A stretch of 42,777 bases of DNA from the NCBI GenBank assembly GCA_946536315.1, contig CAMNEH010000011.1:1-42777 (forward strand), given 5' to 3'. Shown here in pieces: positions 1 to 7,311 of the stretch. Source of the DNA: an uncultured Clostridia bacterium. Its GTDB lineage: Bacteria; Bacillota; Clostridia; Christensenellales; Aristaeellaceae. The notes under the pieces were generated by a model. That model was not told where the DNA came from. It ran no database searches and worked only from the letters and a program-made list of their open reading frames with translations. Position 1 is the first letter of the stretch. Each line of letters starts with the position of its first letter. The position numbers were made by a program, and so were the translations under genes.

Positions 1-142
1 CGCCGGTCATCACGTTCTTGATCTTGGTGCGGACAAACGCCGCGCCCTTGCCGGGCTTCACGTGCTGGAAGTCGACGATGTTCCAAACGCCGCCGTCCCA
101 CTCAATGGTAATGCCTTTTTTGAAATCTCCTGCGGTAATCAT
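1..142 (-). CDS. efp: Elongation factor P, N-terminal part (cut by window edge)
   Basis: Translation factor that binds the ribosome between the P and E sites and rescues stalling at consecutive prolines. Only the first 47 codons are in the window; the gene runs off the left end. The frame begins [10 protein letters not shown] and carries the [15 protein letters not shown] segment that in this family holds the residue (K in this KPGKG loop) that may be modified. The start at 142 has a GGAGG site about 9 nt upstream. It lies 48 bp downstream of the Xaa-Pro peptidase on the same strand, a common pairing in Firmicutes, and probably shares its transcript. Identity is clear despite the truncation. 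Confidence 0.93.
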   Translation of the reverse strand, partial: MITAGDFKKGITIEWDGGVWNIVDFQHVKPGKGAAFVRTKIKNVMTG

Positions 143-190
143 GCTGGATTCCTCCGTTTCAGTTGTTGTTGATGTATATAAGGCAGCCGA

Positions 191-1261
191 TCAGAGGATC
201 AGCAGATCCTTCGTATAATAAACCAGGCTTTCAGACTGCTGCGCGCCAATCACGCAGGTATTCTCAATCCGGACGCCGCCCAGGCCGGGGACATAGATGC
301 CGGGTTCAACGGTCATAGTCGTGTTCTCTGTCAGGATGTCATGACAGGTGGGGGAAAGGCGGGGAGATTCGTGGATATCAATGCCGACGCTGTGACCGAG
401 TCCATGCCCGAAGCAGTCCCCGTAGCCGGCGTCCCGGATCAGGTCACGGGCAATGGCGTCCACGTCGCTGGCGACCAGACCGGCGTGCATCGCGTCCTGC
501 GCGCGCTGCTGCGCGTCCAGCACGATGCCATAGATCCTGCGGAGCTCCTCACCGGGCTCGCCCAATGCGATCGTGCGCGTCATATCAGCGCAGTATCCGC
601 CTTTTTTGGCGCCGAAATCCATGGTGATCATATCGCCTTTGCGCAGCTTGCGCTCTCCCGGGATCGCGTGCGGCAGCGAGCCGTTAATCCCTGAAGCGAT
701 GATCGTGTTGAAGGCCAGCCCGTCCGCGCCGAGCTTCAGCATTTCAAACTCCAGCGCGATGCGCAGGTCGGTTTCGGCCATGCCTTCCCGGACGTCCTTC
801 AGCACCACGTCCAGCGCCCTGCAGGAAATATCACAGGCTTCGCGGATCAGCGCGATCTCTGAAGGCTCCTTGATCCTGCGGACCGCTTCCGGCTCGCCAT
901 TCAGCTTGTGAAGCGAAATGCCCGGCATATCGGTCTGCATCTCTTCAAAGGCAGCCACGGTGACCTGGTCCGCTTCATAACGGAGGTCAGTGATGTGGTG
1001 ACCGGACAGATACTCATGGGCCAGCGCGGCATGATGCTGACCGGTTTTGATGGTGAGCACTTCAAAGCCCGGTGCCTGCCGGGTGACCTGCTCGGTATAT
1101 CTGAAATCAGTCACGATCGCGCAAAAATCATGCCCAATCACAGCGGCGCCTTCGCCGGTATAACCGGATACGTAAAAGATATTGGATGGCTTGGTCAGGT
1201 AAATCGCTTCATGATTCCCCAGGTTCGCCTGTTCAATGATCCTTTGTGCCCTCGATTGCAT
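191..1261 (-). CDS. M24 family Xaa-Pro peptidase (aminopeptidase P-like)
   Basis: Cytoplasmic metallopeptidase expected to remove an N-terminal residue preceding proline or to cleave Xaa-Pro dipeptides. The 356-residue protein has the creatinase-like N-terminal domain (about 1-125) and the pita-bread catalytic domain. All five metal ligands of the family are visible: D in MDFGAKKGG, D in CADMTRT, H in GHGLGHSVG, E in TVEPGIY and E in VRIENT. No signal peptide, normal length. An AGAAGGG-type site precedes the ATG at 1261. The gene sits directly upstream of efp, the usual pepQ/pepP-efp order in Firmicutes. Whether it is an aminopeptidase or a dipeptidase cannot be decided from motifs alone. Confidence 0.93.
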   Translation of the reverse strand: MQSRAQRIIEQANLGNHEAIYLTKPSNIFYVSGYTGEGAAVIGHDFCAIVTDFRYTEQVTRQAPGFEVLTIKTGQHHAALAHEYLSGHHITDLRYEADQVTVAAFEEMQTDMPGISLHKLNGEPEAVRRIKEPSEIALIREACDISCRALDVVLKDVREGMAETDLRIALEFEMLKLGADGLAFNTIIASGINGSLPHAIPGERKLRKGDMITMDFGAKKGGYCADMTRTIALGEPGEELRRIYGIVLDAQQRAQDAMHAGLVASDVDAIARDLIRDAGYGDCFGHGLGHSVGIDIHESPRLSPTCHDILTENTTMTVEPGIYVPGLGGVRIENTCVIGAQQSESLVYYTKDLLIL

Positions 1262-1323
1262 TTTGCTCAGGTCCCTTCTGTCGCCGACAATGGAACAAGT
1301 GGTTTTCCGACGGCGTACATCGT

Positions 1324-1329
1324 ATTATA
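1324..1329 (-). promoter_or_regulatory. Candidate extended -10 promoter for the Xaa-Pro peptidase/efp unit
   Basis: On the minus strand the sequence reads TGTTATAAT, a perfect TATAAT with an upstream TG (extended -10). The hexamer at the -35 position (around 1347-1352) is poor, which fits an extended -10 promoter. It lies about 65 nt upstream of the peptidase start. Inference from sequence only. Confidence 0.45.
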
Positions 1330-1346
1330 ACACACCTTCAGTTCGA

Positions 1347-1367
1347 GCGCCATAGTTTTTTTGGCGC
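1347..1367. repeat. Inverted repeat between divergent promoters
   Basis: GCGCCA at 1347-1352 and TGGCGC at 1362-1367 form a perfect 6-bp dyad with a 9-nt T-rich centre. It overlaps the -35 zone of the leftward promoter and lies just upstream of the rightward maltodextrin promoter. It could be a protein-binding site or a chance hairpin; nothing in the window names a regulator for it. Confidence 0.3.
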
Positions 1368-1395
1368 GTCATAAAAAATATGTAAAATAATTCCA

Positions 1396-1424
1396 TTGAC
1401 AAATGACGGGAATTCCTGTAAAAT
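1396..1424 (+). promoter_or_regulatory. Sigma-A type promoter of the maltodextrin operon
   Basis: TTGACA (1396-1401) and TAAAAT (1419-1424) with a 17-bp spacer, a near-consensus housekeeping promoter. Transcription would begin near 1431. An imperfect dyad with GTTG/CAAC arms covers 1431-1445, right at the expected start point, and is a candidate operator. No convincing CcpA cre site was found in 1262-1514. Confidence 0.8.
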
Positions 1425-1514
1425 ATGGTTGTTGAAATGAGCAACTAATCATTATTTTGATTCCCCGGCTGATTCAGCCTGAGAATAAATGAAAATGAAA
1501 GGGAGTATTCAAGT

Positions 1515-3044
1515 ATGAAGAAATTCCTGAGTGTTCTCCTGGCAGCGATGATGGTAATGTCGCTGTGCGTGACGGCAGGCGCCTCCAGCCTCGCCGGAAC
1601 GTATGACGTGACGCTGTGGGTGGCCAACGAAATCGTTGACCTGACCAAGCAGCAGGTCGATGCCTTCAACGCCTCCAACGACGCCGGGATCGTCATCAAC
1701 GCGACGATCGAGCCGGTCTCTGAAGCGGATGCCGCGACGAATATGATCACTGACGTGACTGCCGGCGGCGATATCTACTGCTTCGCGCAGGACCAGTTTG
1801 CGCGCCTTGTGCAGGCCGGCGCGCTGGCCAAGCTGGGCAAAGCGGCCGCTGAGGAAGTCATCAATGCGAATGACCCCAGCGTCGTGGCGGCGGCCAAAGC
1901 CGGTGATGAGCTGTACGCTTATCCGATGACGGCGGATAACGGCTACTTTATGTACTACGATAAGTCCGTCATCCCCGACGCGGATGTGGACAGCCTGGAA
2001 CAGCTGATTGCCGACTGCGAAGCCGCGCAGAAGTATTTCGCCTTTGAAATGAACAGCTCCGCGTGGTATTCCGCTGCGTTCTTCTTCGCGACCGGCTGCG
2101 TATCCGAGTGGGAAACCGACAGCTCCGGCGCGTATATCTCCATCCATGACACCTTCAACAGCCCTGAGGGCCTGATTGCTGTCAAGGGCATGAAGAAGCT
2201 GGTGGATTCCCCGTTTCACCTGAACTCTTCCTCCGCAGATTCCTTTGCCTCCAACGCGGCGATCGTTGTGACCGGCACCTGGGCGTATTCCGACATCGCC
2301 AAGATGCTGGGTGACAACATGGGCGTGACCGACCTGCCGAGCTTCGAGGTCGACGGTGTGAGTTATCACCTGGGCTCCTATAACGGCTGCAAGCTGATGG
2401 GCGTGAAGCCTCAGGAGGATCCGGTCAAGGCGGCTGCCCTGCATCGCCTGGCACGTTACCTGACCGGTGAAGAATGCCAGATGCAGCGCTTCGAAGCGCG
2501 CGCCTGGGGTCCGTCCAACCTGGCTGATCAGCAGTCCGAGGCTGTCCAGTCCAACCCCGGTCTGGCGGCGCTGCTCCTGCAGTCTCCGTACTCTGTGCCT
2601 CAGGGCCAGATCCATGGCTCCTGGTGGGACATTGCCAAGGTGATCGCGGATGACGTCAAGGCTGCGACGGATGACGCCGGCCTTCAGCAGGCGCTGGACA
2701 ATTACTATGACAAGATCGCCAGCCTCTTCACGATGAGCGAGGCTGAGAAGAACGGCTGGTCCATCATCGGTATGTACAATGCGACGGACGGCTTCTTCTT
2801 CACTGATTACAACAATGAAACGCGCAGCAACTGGGCGGACGACCTGGAACTGACCAAGGGCGACGACGGCCTGTGGCGCACTGACAACGCTTATGAAATT
2901 CCCGCCGGCACCGAGTTCAAGGTCCGCCAGGGCAAGAGCTGGGACAACGCTTTCCCGGCCGATAACTTCAAAGTGGAAGAAGCCGGCCTGTACGCCATCC
3001 AGTTCGACGAAGCGACCGGCGAAATCACCCTGATCGCTCAGTAA
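1515..3044 (+). CDS. Maltodextrin-type extracellular solute-binding protein with C-terminal starch-binding-like domain
   Basis: Captures substrate outside the cell and delivers it to the two permeases encoded next. The 509-residue protein has a signal peptide (residues 1-23, ending near AGA-SS), a family 1 binding-protein fold to about residue 400, and an additional compact domain at about 415-509. That last domain begins WSIIGMYN and carries FKVRQGKSWDNAF and an EEAGLYAIQFD strand, a pattern resembling the C-terminal carbohydrate-binding modules of SusE/SusF starch proteins. Typical MalE-type proteins of Firmicutes end near 400-430 residues, so the extra domain is notable. Cys18 is preceded by M-S-L, which is not a canonical lipobox. 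A GGGAG site precedes the ATG. Substrate is inferred from the amylase and MsmX-type ATPase nearby. Confidence 0.88.
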   Translation: MKKFLSVLLAAMMVMSLCVTAGASSLAGTYDVTLWVANEIVDLTKQQVDAFNASNDAGIVINATIEPVSEADAATNMITDVTAGGDIYCFAQDQFARLVQAGALAKLGKAAAEEVINANDPSVVAAAKAGDELYAYPMTADNGYFMYYDKSVIPDADVDSLEQLIADCEAAQKYFAFEMNSSAWYSAAFFFATGCVSEWETDSSGAYISIHDTFNSPEGLIAVKGMKKLVDSPFHLNSSSADSFASNAAIVVTGTWAYSDIAKMLGDNMGVTDLPSFEVDGVSYHLGSYNGCKLMGVKPQEDPVKAAALHRLARYLTGEECQMQRFEARAWGPSNLADQQSEAVQSNPGLAALLLQSPYSVPQGQIHGSWWDIAKVIADDVKAATDDAGLQQALDNYYDKIASLFTMSEAEKNGWSIIGMYNATDGFFFTDYNNETRSNWADDLELTKGDDGLWRTDNAYEIPAGTEFKVRQGKSWDNAFPADNFKVEEAGLYAIQFDEATGEITLIAQ

Positions 3045-3109
3045 TCATCATTATTCCCGACCTTCTTTGTTGAAAGGCGGGGAATCATGATCCAGCGAAC
3101 GGCATGACG

Positions 3110-3150
3110 GGCGGCTGGAGCCAATGTGGGTTGGTTCCAGCCGCCTTTGT
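3110..3150 (+). terminator. Stem-loop between binding protein and permease genes (partial terminator or mRNA stabiliser)
   Basis: Arms 3110-3124 and 3131-3145 pair over about 15 bp, including one G-U, with a 6-nt loop and a short TTTGT tail. It lies in the 125-bp gap between the binding protein and the first permease, with the permease ribosome-binding site (AAAGGAG, 3151-3157) immediately after it. Such hairpins commonly let the binding protein be made in excess over the membrane components. Confidence 0.7.
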
Positions 3151-3169
3151 AAAGGAGTGAGTCAGGCGC

Positions 3170-4711
3170 ATGAGTACAAACAGCGATCTGGAATACCTGA
3201 AGCTCAATCACTGGCAGAAGATCGGCTACCGCATTGCCCGGTTCTTTGTCGGGATTCCCAAAGCGCTGGGGCGCTTTTTCGTGGGGATCTGGCGCGCGGT
3301 CAGCACTTTTTTCCAGCTGTTGGGACGTGAACTGGCGGATATCGTTGGCACATTTGTCCATGGTGATTGGAAAACCAGGCTTTCCTTCGTCGTCATGGGC
3401 TTTGGAAACATTGCCCGCGGGCAGGTGCTGCGCGGCATTCTCTTTTTCATCTTTGAGGTTGTTTTTATCGGTTATATGGTGCTGACCGGCGGTTACTGGC
3501 TCAGCATGCTGCCCTCGTTGGGCAAGGTGGGGCCGACGGAGGTATATGACGAAATCCTCGATACCTATACAACGACCTACAATGATAATTCATTTAAGAT
3601 CCTGCTGTATGGTGTACTGACGATCTTCTTCATTATCGCTTTCATTTATACCTGGCGCCAGAATGTCAAGCAGAACAAGCTGGCAGAAAAGATTCTTGCC
3701 TCCGGCAAGCCGCTGCGCAGCGGGAAGGAAGATCTTCGCAGCCTGGTCGACGATCAGTTCCATAAAACCCTGCTGGCCCTGCCGATGACGGGCATCCTGC
3801 TGTTCACGGTGCTGCCCATCGTGTTTATGATTCTGGTCGCGTTTACCAATTATGACGGTACGCATAACGGATATTCCAACAACCTTTTCACATGGGTCGG
3901 CCTGGATAACTTCAACACTATGCTGAACTGGTCCGTCAGCAAAGGCTCCGGGTCGCAGTCCTACGCGGCGACGTTCGGCGAGGTGCTGACGTGGACGCTG
4001 ATCTGGGCTTTTTTTGCCACGTTCACCAATTATTTCCTGGGCATGTTCGTAGCCATGGCGATCAATAAAAAGGGCATCAAATTCAAAAAGGTCTGGCGTA
4101 CGGTCCTCGTTCTGACCATCGCGATCCCGCAGTTTATATCGCTGCTGTATGTATCCAAAATGTTCGCCAAGAACGGTATTCTGAACGGCTTCCTGATGAG
4201 CATGGGATGGATCCAGCAGGCGCTTCCGTTCTGGGAGGATCCGACCTGGGCCAGAATTACGGTCATCATCATCAACATTTGGATCGGCATCCCATACCTG
4301 ATGCTGATCACGACAGGTATCCTGATGAATATTCCCGCAGACCTGTATGAATCGGCAAGGATCGACGGCGCGAACGCCTGGCAGCAGTACAGTAAAATCA
4401 CGCTGCCGTATATGCTGTTTGTGACCGGCCCGTACCTGCTGACAAGCTTCACAGGCAACATGAACAATTTCAACGTCATCTACCTGCTGACGGGCGGCGC
4501 GCCGACCAATCCCGCGGCGTCCGGCGCGGCAGGCACCGTCGGATATACCGACCTGCTGATCACCTGGCTGTTCAAAATCACCACCGGTCCGGATTCACAG
4601 TATTATCTGGCCAGCGTTGTCGGCATCCTGGTATTTGTCGTGGTCGCGCTGATTTCTTTGATCGTATACAACGTGCTGCCGTCCATCAAGAATGAGGAGG
4701 ACTTCCAGTGA
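3170..4711 (+). CDS. MalF-type sugar ABC transporter permease with long N-terminal extension
   Basis: Inner half of the transmembrane channel for maltodextrin-type import. The 513-residue protein has a soluble or membrane-apposed N terminus, two hydrophobic segments in the first 170 residues, and a core permease domain from about residue 195. The EAA loop that docks on the ATPase reads ESARIDGANAWQQYSKITLPY near residue 400. The N-terminal 190 residues are an addition relative to the roughly 290-residue permeases of this class; the basic, amphipathic start contains repeated ARFFVGIPKALGRFFVGI-like sequence. It partners with the next gene, whose start overlaps its stop (TGATG arrangement). Confidence 0.92.
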   Translation: MSTNSDLEYLKLNHWQKIGYRIARFFVGIPKALGRFFVGIWRAVSTFFQLLGRELADIVGTFVHGDWKTRLSFVVMGFGNIARGQVLRGILFFIFEVVFIGYMVLTGGYWLSMLPSLGKVGPTEVYDEILDTYTTTYNDNSFKILLYGVLTIFFIIAFIYTWRQNVKQNKLAEKILASGKPLRSGKEDLRSLVDDQFHKTLLALPMTGILLFTVLPIVFMILVAFTNYDGTHNGYSNNLFTWVGLDNFNTMLNWSVSKGSGSQSYAATFGEVLTWTLIWAFFATFTNYFLGMFVAMAINKKGIKFKKVWRTVLVLTIAIPQFISLLYVSKMFAKNGILNGFLMSMGWIQQALPFWEDPTWARITVIIINIWIGIPYLMLITTGILMNIPADLYESARIDGANAWQQYSKITLPYMLFVTGPYLLTSFTGNMNNFNVIYLLTGGAPTNPAASGAAGTVGYTDLLITWLFKITTGPDSQYYLASVVGILVFVVVALISLIVYNVLPSIKNEEDFQ

Positions 4712-5607
4712 TGAGTGAAAAACGATTATTGGACGCGTCTTCCGGCGCTCCGGTCAAACGGCACATGGGCCTGAAGGCCTCCAGGACTGCCGCCAATACA
4801 GGCATCTATTGCTTACTGATCATCATCAGCGTCGTCTGGCTGATTCCGTTCGTCTGTATCGTTCTGCAGTCATTCCGTGTGGAAAGCACCTGGCAGGAGG
4901 GCTATGTCATTCCCAAACAGTGGGGGCTGGACAACTATCGGAATCTTTTCCAGACGGACTTTCCCCGCTGGTATGTCAATACGTTTATCTCAGCGCTGTT
5001 TACTGCGGTGTTCCAGACGATCATCGTTCTGTGCATGAGCTATACGCTGTCCAGGTTCCGCTTCAAAATGCGGAAAGGGCTGATGCGGTTCATGCTGATT
5101 TTGTCCATGTTCCCTGGCATGCTGAGCATGATCATCCTGTACCGCGTACTCAGCGACCTTGGGCTGACACAGGCGAATTCCGTACCGGGTCTGATCCTGG
5201 TGTATGTCGCATCCTCCGGTATGGGCTATTACGTGTCCAAAGGCTTTTTTGACACCATCCCCAAGTCGCTGGATGAAGCCGCGCGCGTAGACGGAGCGAC
5301 CAGATTCCAGGTACTGAAAAAAATCATACTTCCGTTATCCAAGCCGATCGTCATTTATACTGTACTGACCGCATTTATGGGACCGTGGGGCGATTTTGTC
5401 TTCGCAAGGTATATTTCATTCGGCACTTCCTCCGGCATGAACGTCGCGGTCGGCCTGTACAACTGGCTGAATAAGGACCAGATCGCGAAGTCGTATACCA
5501 TGTTCTGCGCGGGCGGCGTGCTGGTAGCGATTCCTGTGACGGTGTTGTTCATGTGTCTGCAAAAATACTATGTCGAGGGCGTCACAGGCGGCGCTGTGAA
5601 AGGATAA
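4711..5607 (+). CDS. MalG-type sugar ABC transporter permease
   Basis: Second membrane subunit of the importer. The 298-residue protein shows six hydrophobic segments and the EAA loop DEAARVDGATRFQVLKKIILP. I chose the ATG at 4711, which overlaps the stop of the preceding permease by one base and lies 10 nt after GAGGAGG; a GTG three bases upstream is an alternative start adding one residue. Co-translation with the first permease is likely. The conserved C terminus (YVEGVTGGAVKG) is typical of MalG-like subunits. Confidence 0.93.
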   Translation: MSEKRLLDASSGAPVKRHMGLKASRTAANTGIYCLLIIISVVWLIPFVCIVLQSFRVESTWQEGYVIPKQWGLDNYRNLFQTDFPRWYVNTFISALFTAVFQTIIVLCMSYTLSRFRFKMRKGLMRFMLILSMFPGMLSMIILYRVLSDLGLTQANSVPGLILVYVASSGMGYYVSKGFFDTIPKSLDEAARVDGATRFQVLKKIILPLSKPIVIYTVLTAFMGPWGDFVFARYISFGTSSGMNVAVGLYNWLNKDQIAKSYTMFCAGGVLVAIPVTVLFMCLQKYYVEGVTGGAVKG

Positions 5608-5624
5608 GCGAGGAGGGAACCGGT

Positions 5625-6755
5625 ATGGCAAGCGTAAAACTGACCGATGTCAAAAAAGTATATGACAATCACGTCACATCCGTTCATGACTTTAATCTGG
5701 AAATCAAGGATAAGGAATTTGTGGTTTTCGTCGGCCCCTCAGGCTGCGGCAAGTCCACGACCCTCCGCATGATTGCGGGCCTGGAGGATATTACGGAGGG
5801 CACCATTGAAATCGACGGCGTGGTCGTCAACGATCTTCAGCCGAAGGACCGCGACATCGCCATGGTCTTTCAGAATTATGCCCTGTACCCGCATATGACG
5901 GTGTATGACAATATCGCGTTTTCTCTCCGGCTGCAGAAAATGCCGGAGGACACGATCTATGAGAAGGTGACCAATGCGGCGGAAATCCTCGGCATCACAG
6001 AATACCTGACCCGCAAGCCCCGCGCGCTCTCCGGCGGACAGCGCCAGCGCGTGGCCATCGGGCGCGCGATGGTGCGCAATTCCAAGGTGTTTCTGATGGA
6101 CGAGCCGCTGTCCAATCTGGATGCGAAGCTGAGAAACCAGATGCGCGCGGAAATCATCCTTCTGCGGCAAAAGCTGGATACGACGTTCATCTACGTGACG
6201 CACGACCAGACGGAGGCAATGACGCTCGGCGACCGCATCGTTATCATGCGTGACGGCATTATTGAGCAGGTGGGGACGCCGATGGAAGTGTTCGAAAAGC
6301 CGCACAATACGTTTGTGGCGGAATTCATTGGCGCGCCGAAAATGAATATGATCAAGACCGAACTTCACCTGATCGACGGTCATTACTATGTCTCACCATT
6401 TGGCGCAAAGATCGAGGTGGACGGGGAAAAAGGGCAAGAATTGAAGCAAGCCCGGGTGAAGCCCGGTGACGTCACGCTGGGCGTCCGGCCCGAACATATG
6501 CTGCTGTGCGATCAGCCCTCTGAGGCCACCATTCCCTGTAAGCTGGAAGTCAATGAAATGATGGGCAGCGAGCTGCACCTGCATCTGGTGACTGCGGACG
6601 AAACCCGCCTGATCGTTCGTGTGCCCACCATCGAACTGAGTGAGACTCGGCGCGCGCAGCTGACCTATGGCAGTGAACTGTATATCACGTTCACCGGCAA
6701 GGTGATGCATTTCTTTAACCCGGAGACAGGCAAAAACCTGATTTATCATCCATGA
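5625..6755 (+). CDS. msmX: MsmX/UgpC-type ABC transporter ATP-binding protein
   Basis: Cytoplasmic ATPase that powers carbohydrate importers of the CUT1 class; MsmX-type proteins often serve several transporters. The 376-residue protein has Walker A GPSGCGKST (37-45), the signature LSGGQRQR, Walker B VFLMDEPLSNLD, a switch histidine in YVTHDQTEA, and a C-terminal TOBE-like regulatory region beginning near residue 240 with GVRPEHM. The open frame extends 72 bp further upstream, but the ATG at 5625 has a GAGGAGGG site and starts with the family N terminus (MASVKLTDVKKVY). Encoded next to both permeases, unlike organisms where this ATPase gene is unlinked. Confidence 0.95.
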   Translation: MASVKLTDVKKVYDNHVTSVHDFNLEIKDKEFVVFVGPSGCGKSTTLRMIAGLEDITEGTIEIDGVVVNDLQPKDRDIAMVFQNYALYPHMTVYDNIAFSLRLQKMPEDTIYEKVTNAAEILGITEYLTRKPRALSGGQRQRVAIGRAMVRNSKVFLMDEPLSNLDAKLRNQMRAEIILLRQKLDTTFIYVTHDQTEAMTLGDRIVIMRDGIIEQVGTPMEVFEKPHNTFVAEFIGAPKMNMIKTELHLIDGHYYVSPFGAKIEVDGEKGQELKQARVKPGDVTLGVRPEHMLLCDQPSEATIPCKLEVNEMMGSELHLHLVTADETRLIVRVPTIELSETRRAQLTYGSELYITFTGKVMHFFNPETGKNLIYHP

Positions 6756-6762
6756 ACATATC

Positions 6763-6793
6763 GATCACGGAAGGCGTACAGCCTTCCGCGATC
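6763..6793 (+). other. Intergenic stem-loop after the ATPase gene
   Basis: A 13-bp imperfect stem (one A-C mismatch) built around CGGAAGGC / GCCTTCCG with a 5-nt loop. There is no T-tract, so it is not a standard intrinsic terminator; it may protect the upstream mRNA or reduce read-through into the deacylase gene, whose ribosome-binding site follows it directly. Confidence 0.45.
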
Positions 6794-6812
6794 CTGTTGA
6801 GGATTAACGGCG

Positions 6813-7292
6813 TTGGATACACATAAGACAAATGTCATGCGCGTGCTGGAGTCCCGGGAAATACCGTACCTGTCCAAAACCTATGAGGTGGAGGAGGGAC
6901 AGTACGACGGTACGCTGATCGCGCGGAAGATCGGATTGGATCCTGACAGTGTTTTCAAGACGCTGGTTTGCGTCGGAGACAAGGGCGCGCATCTGGTGTT
7001 CTGTATACCGGTCAGCCAGGAGCTGGACCTGAAGAAGGCGGCGAAGGCCTCCGGACAAAAGCGGGTGGAAATGCTGCCGCTCAAGGACCTGCTGCCGCTG
7101 ACGGGCTATGTGCGCGGCGGATGCTCGCCTATCGGGATGAAAAAGCTTTTTCCGACTTATATCGACGAAACAGCGCAGCTGTTTGACGTGATTTCGGTCA
7201 GCGCGGGAAAACGCGGCGCGCAGGTGCTTCTGTCCGCTGACGCGCTCTGCGAGGTCATTGGCGCGGAATATGCCAGCCTGACGGTAGATTGA
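6813..7292 (+). CDS. ybaK: YbaK/EbsC-type Cys-tRNA(Pro)/aminoacyl-tRNA deacylase
   Basis: Trans-editing enzyme that hydrolyses misacylated tRNA such as Cys-tRNA(Pro). The 159-residue protein has the single editing domain with KTLVCVGDKG, the conserved lysine in the FKTL segment, and GGCSPIGMKK, a diagnostic loop of the YbaK subgroup. The start is TTG at 6813, about 9 nt after GAGGA; the next in-frame ATG (6837) lacks a site and would clip the domain. A translation gene between a sugar ATPase and an amylase is an odd neighbourhood, perhaps only co-transcription. Confidence 0.9.
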   Translation: MDTHKTNVMRVLESREIPYLSKTYEVEEGQYDGTLIARKIGLDPDSVFKTLVCVGDKGAHLVFCIPVSQELDLKKAAKASGQKRVEMLPLKDLLPLTGYVRGGCSPIGMKKLFPTYIDETAQLFDVISVSAGKRGAQVLLSADALCEVIGAEYASLTVD

Positions 7293-7311
7293 ATGAGGGA
7301 TGGTGGGTAAC

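Noticed and set aside
341-1330. Open frames on the plus strand opposite the Xaa-Pro peptidase
   Set aside because: They mirror a clear gene in the other strand, have no family match I can recognise and no ribosome-binding sites; GC-rich coding sequence commonly leaves such shadows.
1262-1514. CcpA (cre) site in the maltodextrin promoter region
   Set aside because: No stretch approaches the TGWAANCGNTNWCA pattern closely enough on either strand.
1509-2615. A 368-codon minus-strand frame opposite the binding-protein gene
   Set aside because: Rich in R, H and G with no recognisable motif, wholly within the well-supported binding protein; an artefact of codon bias.
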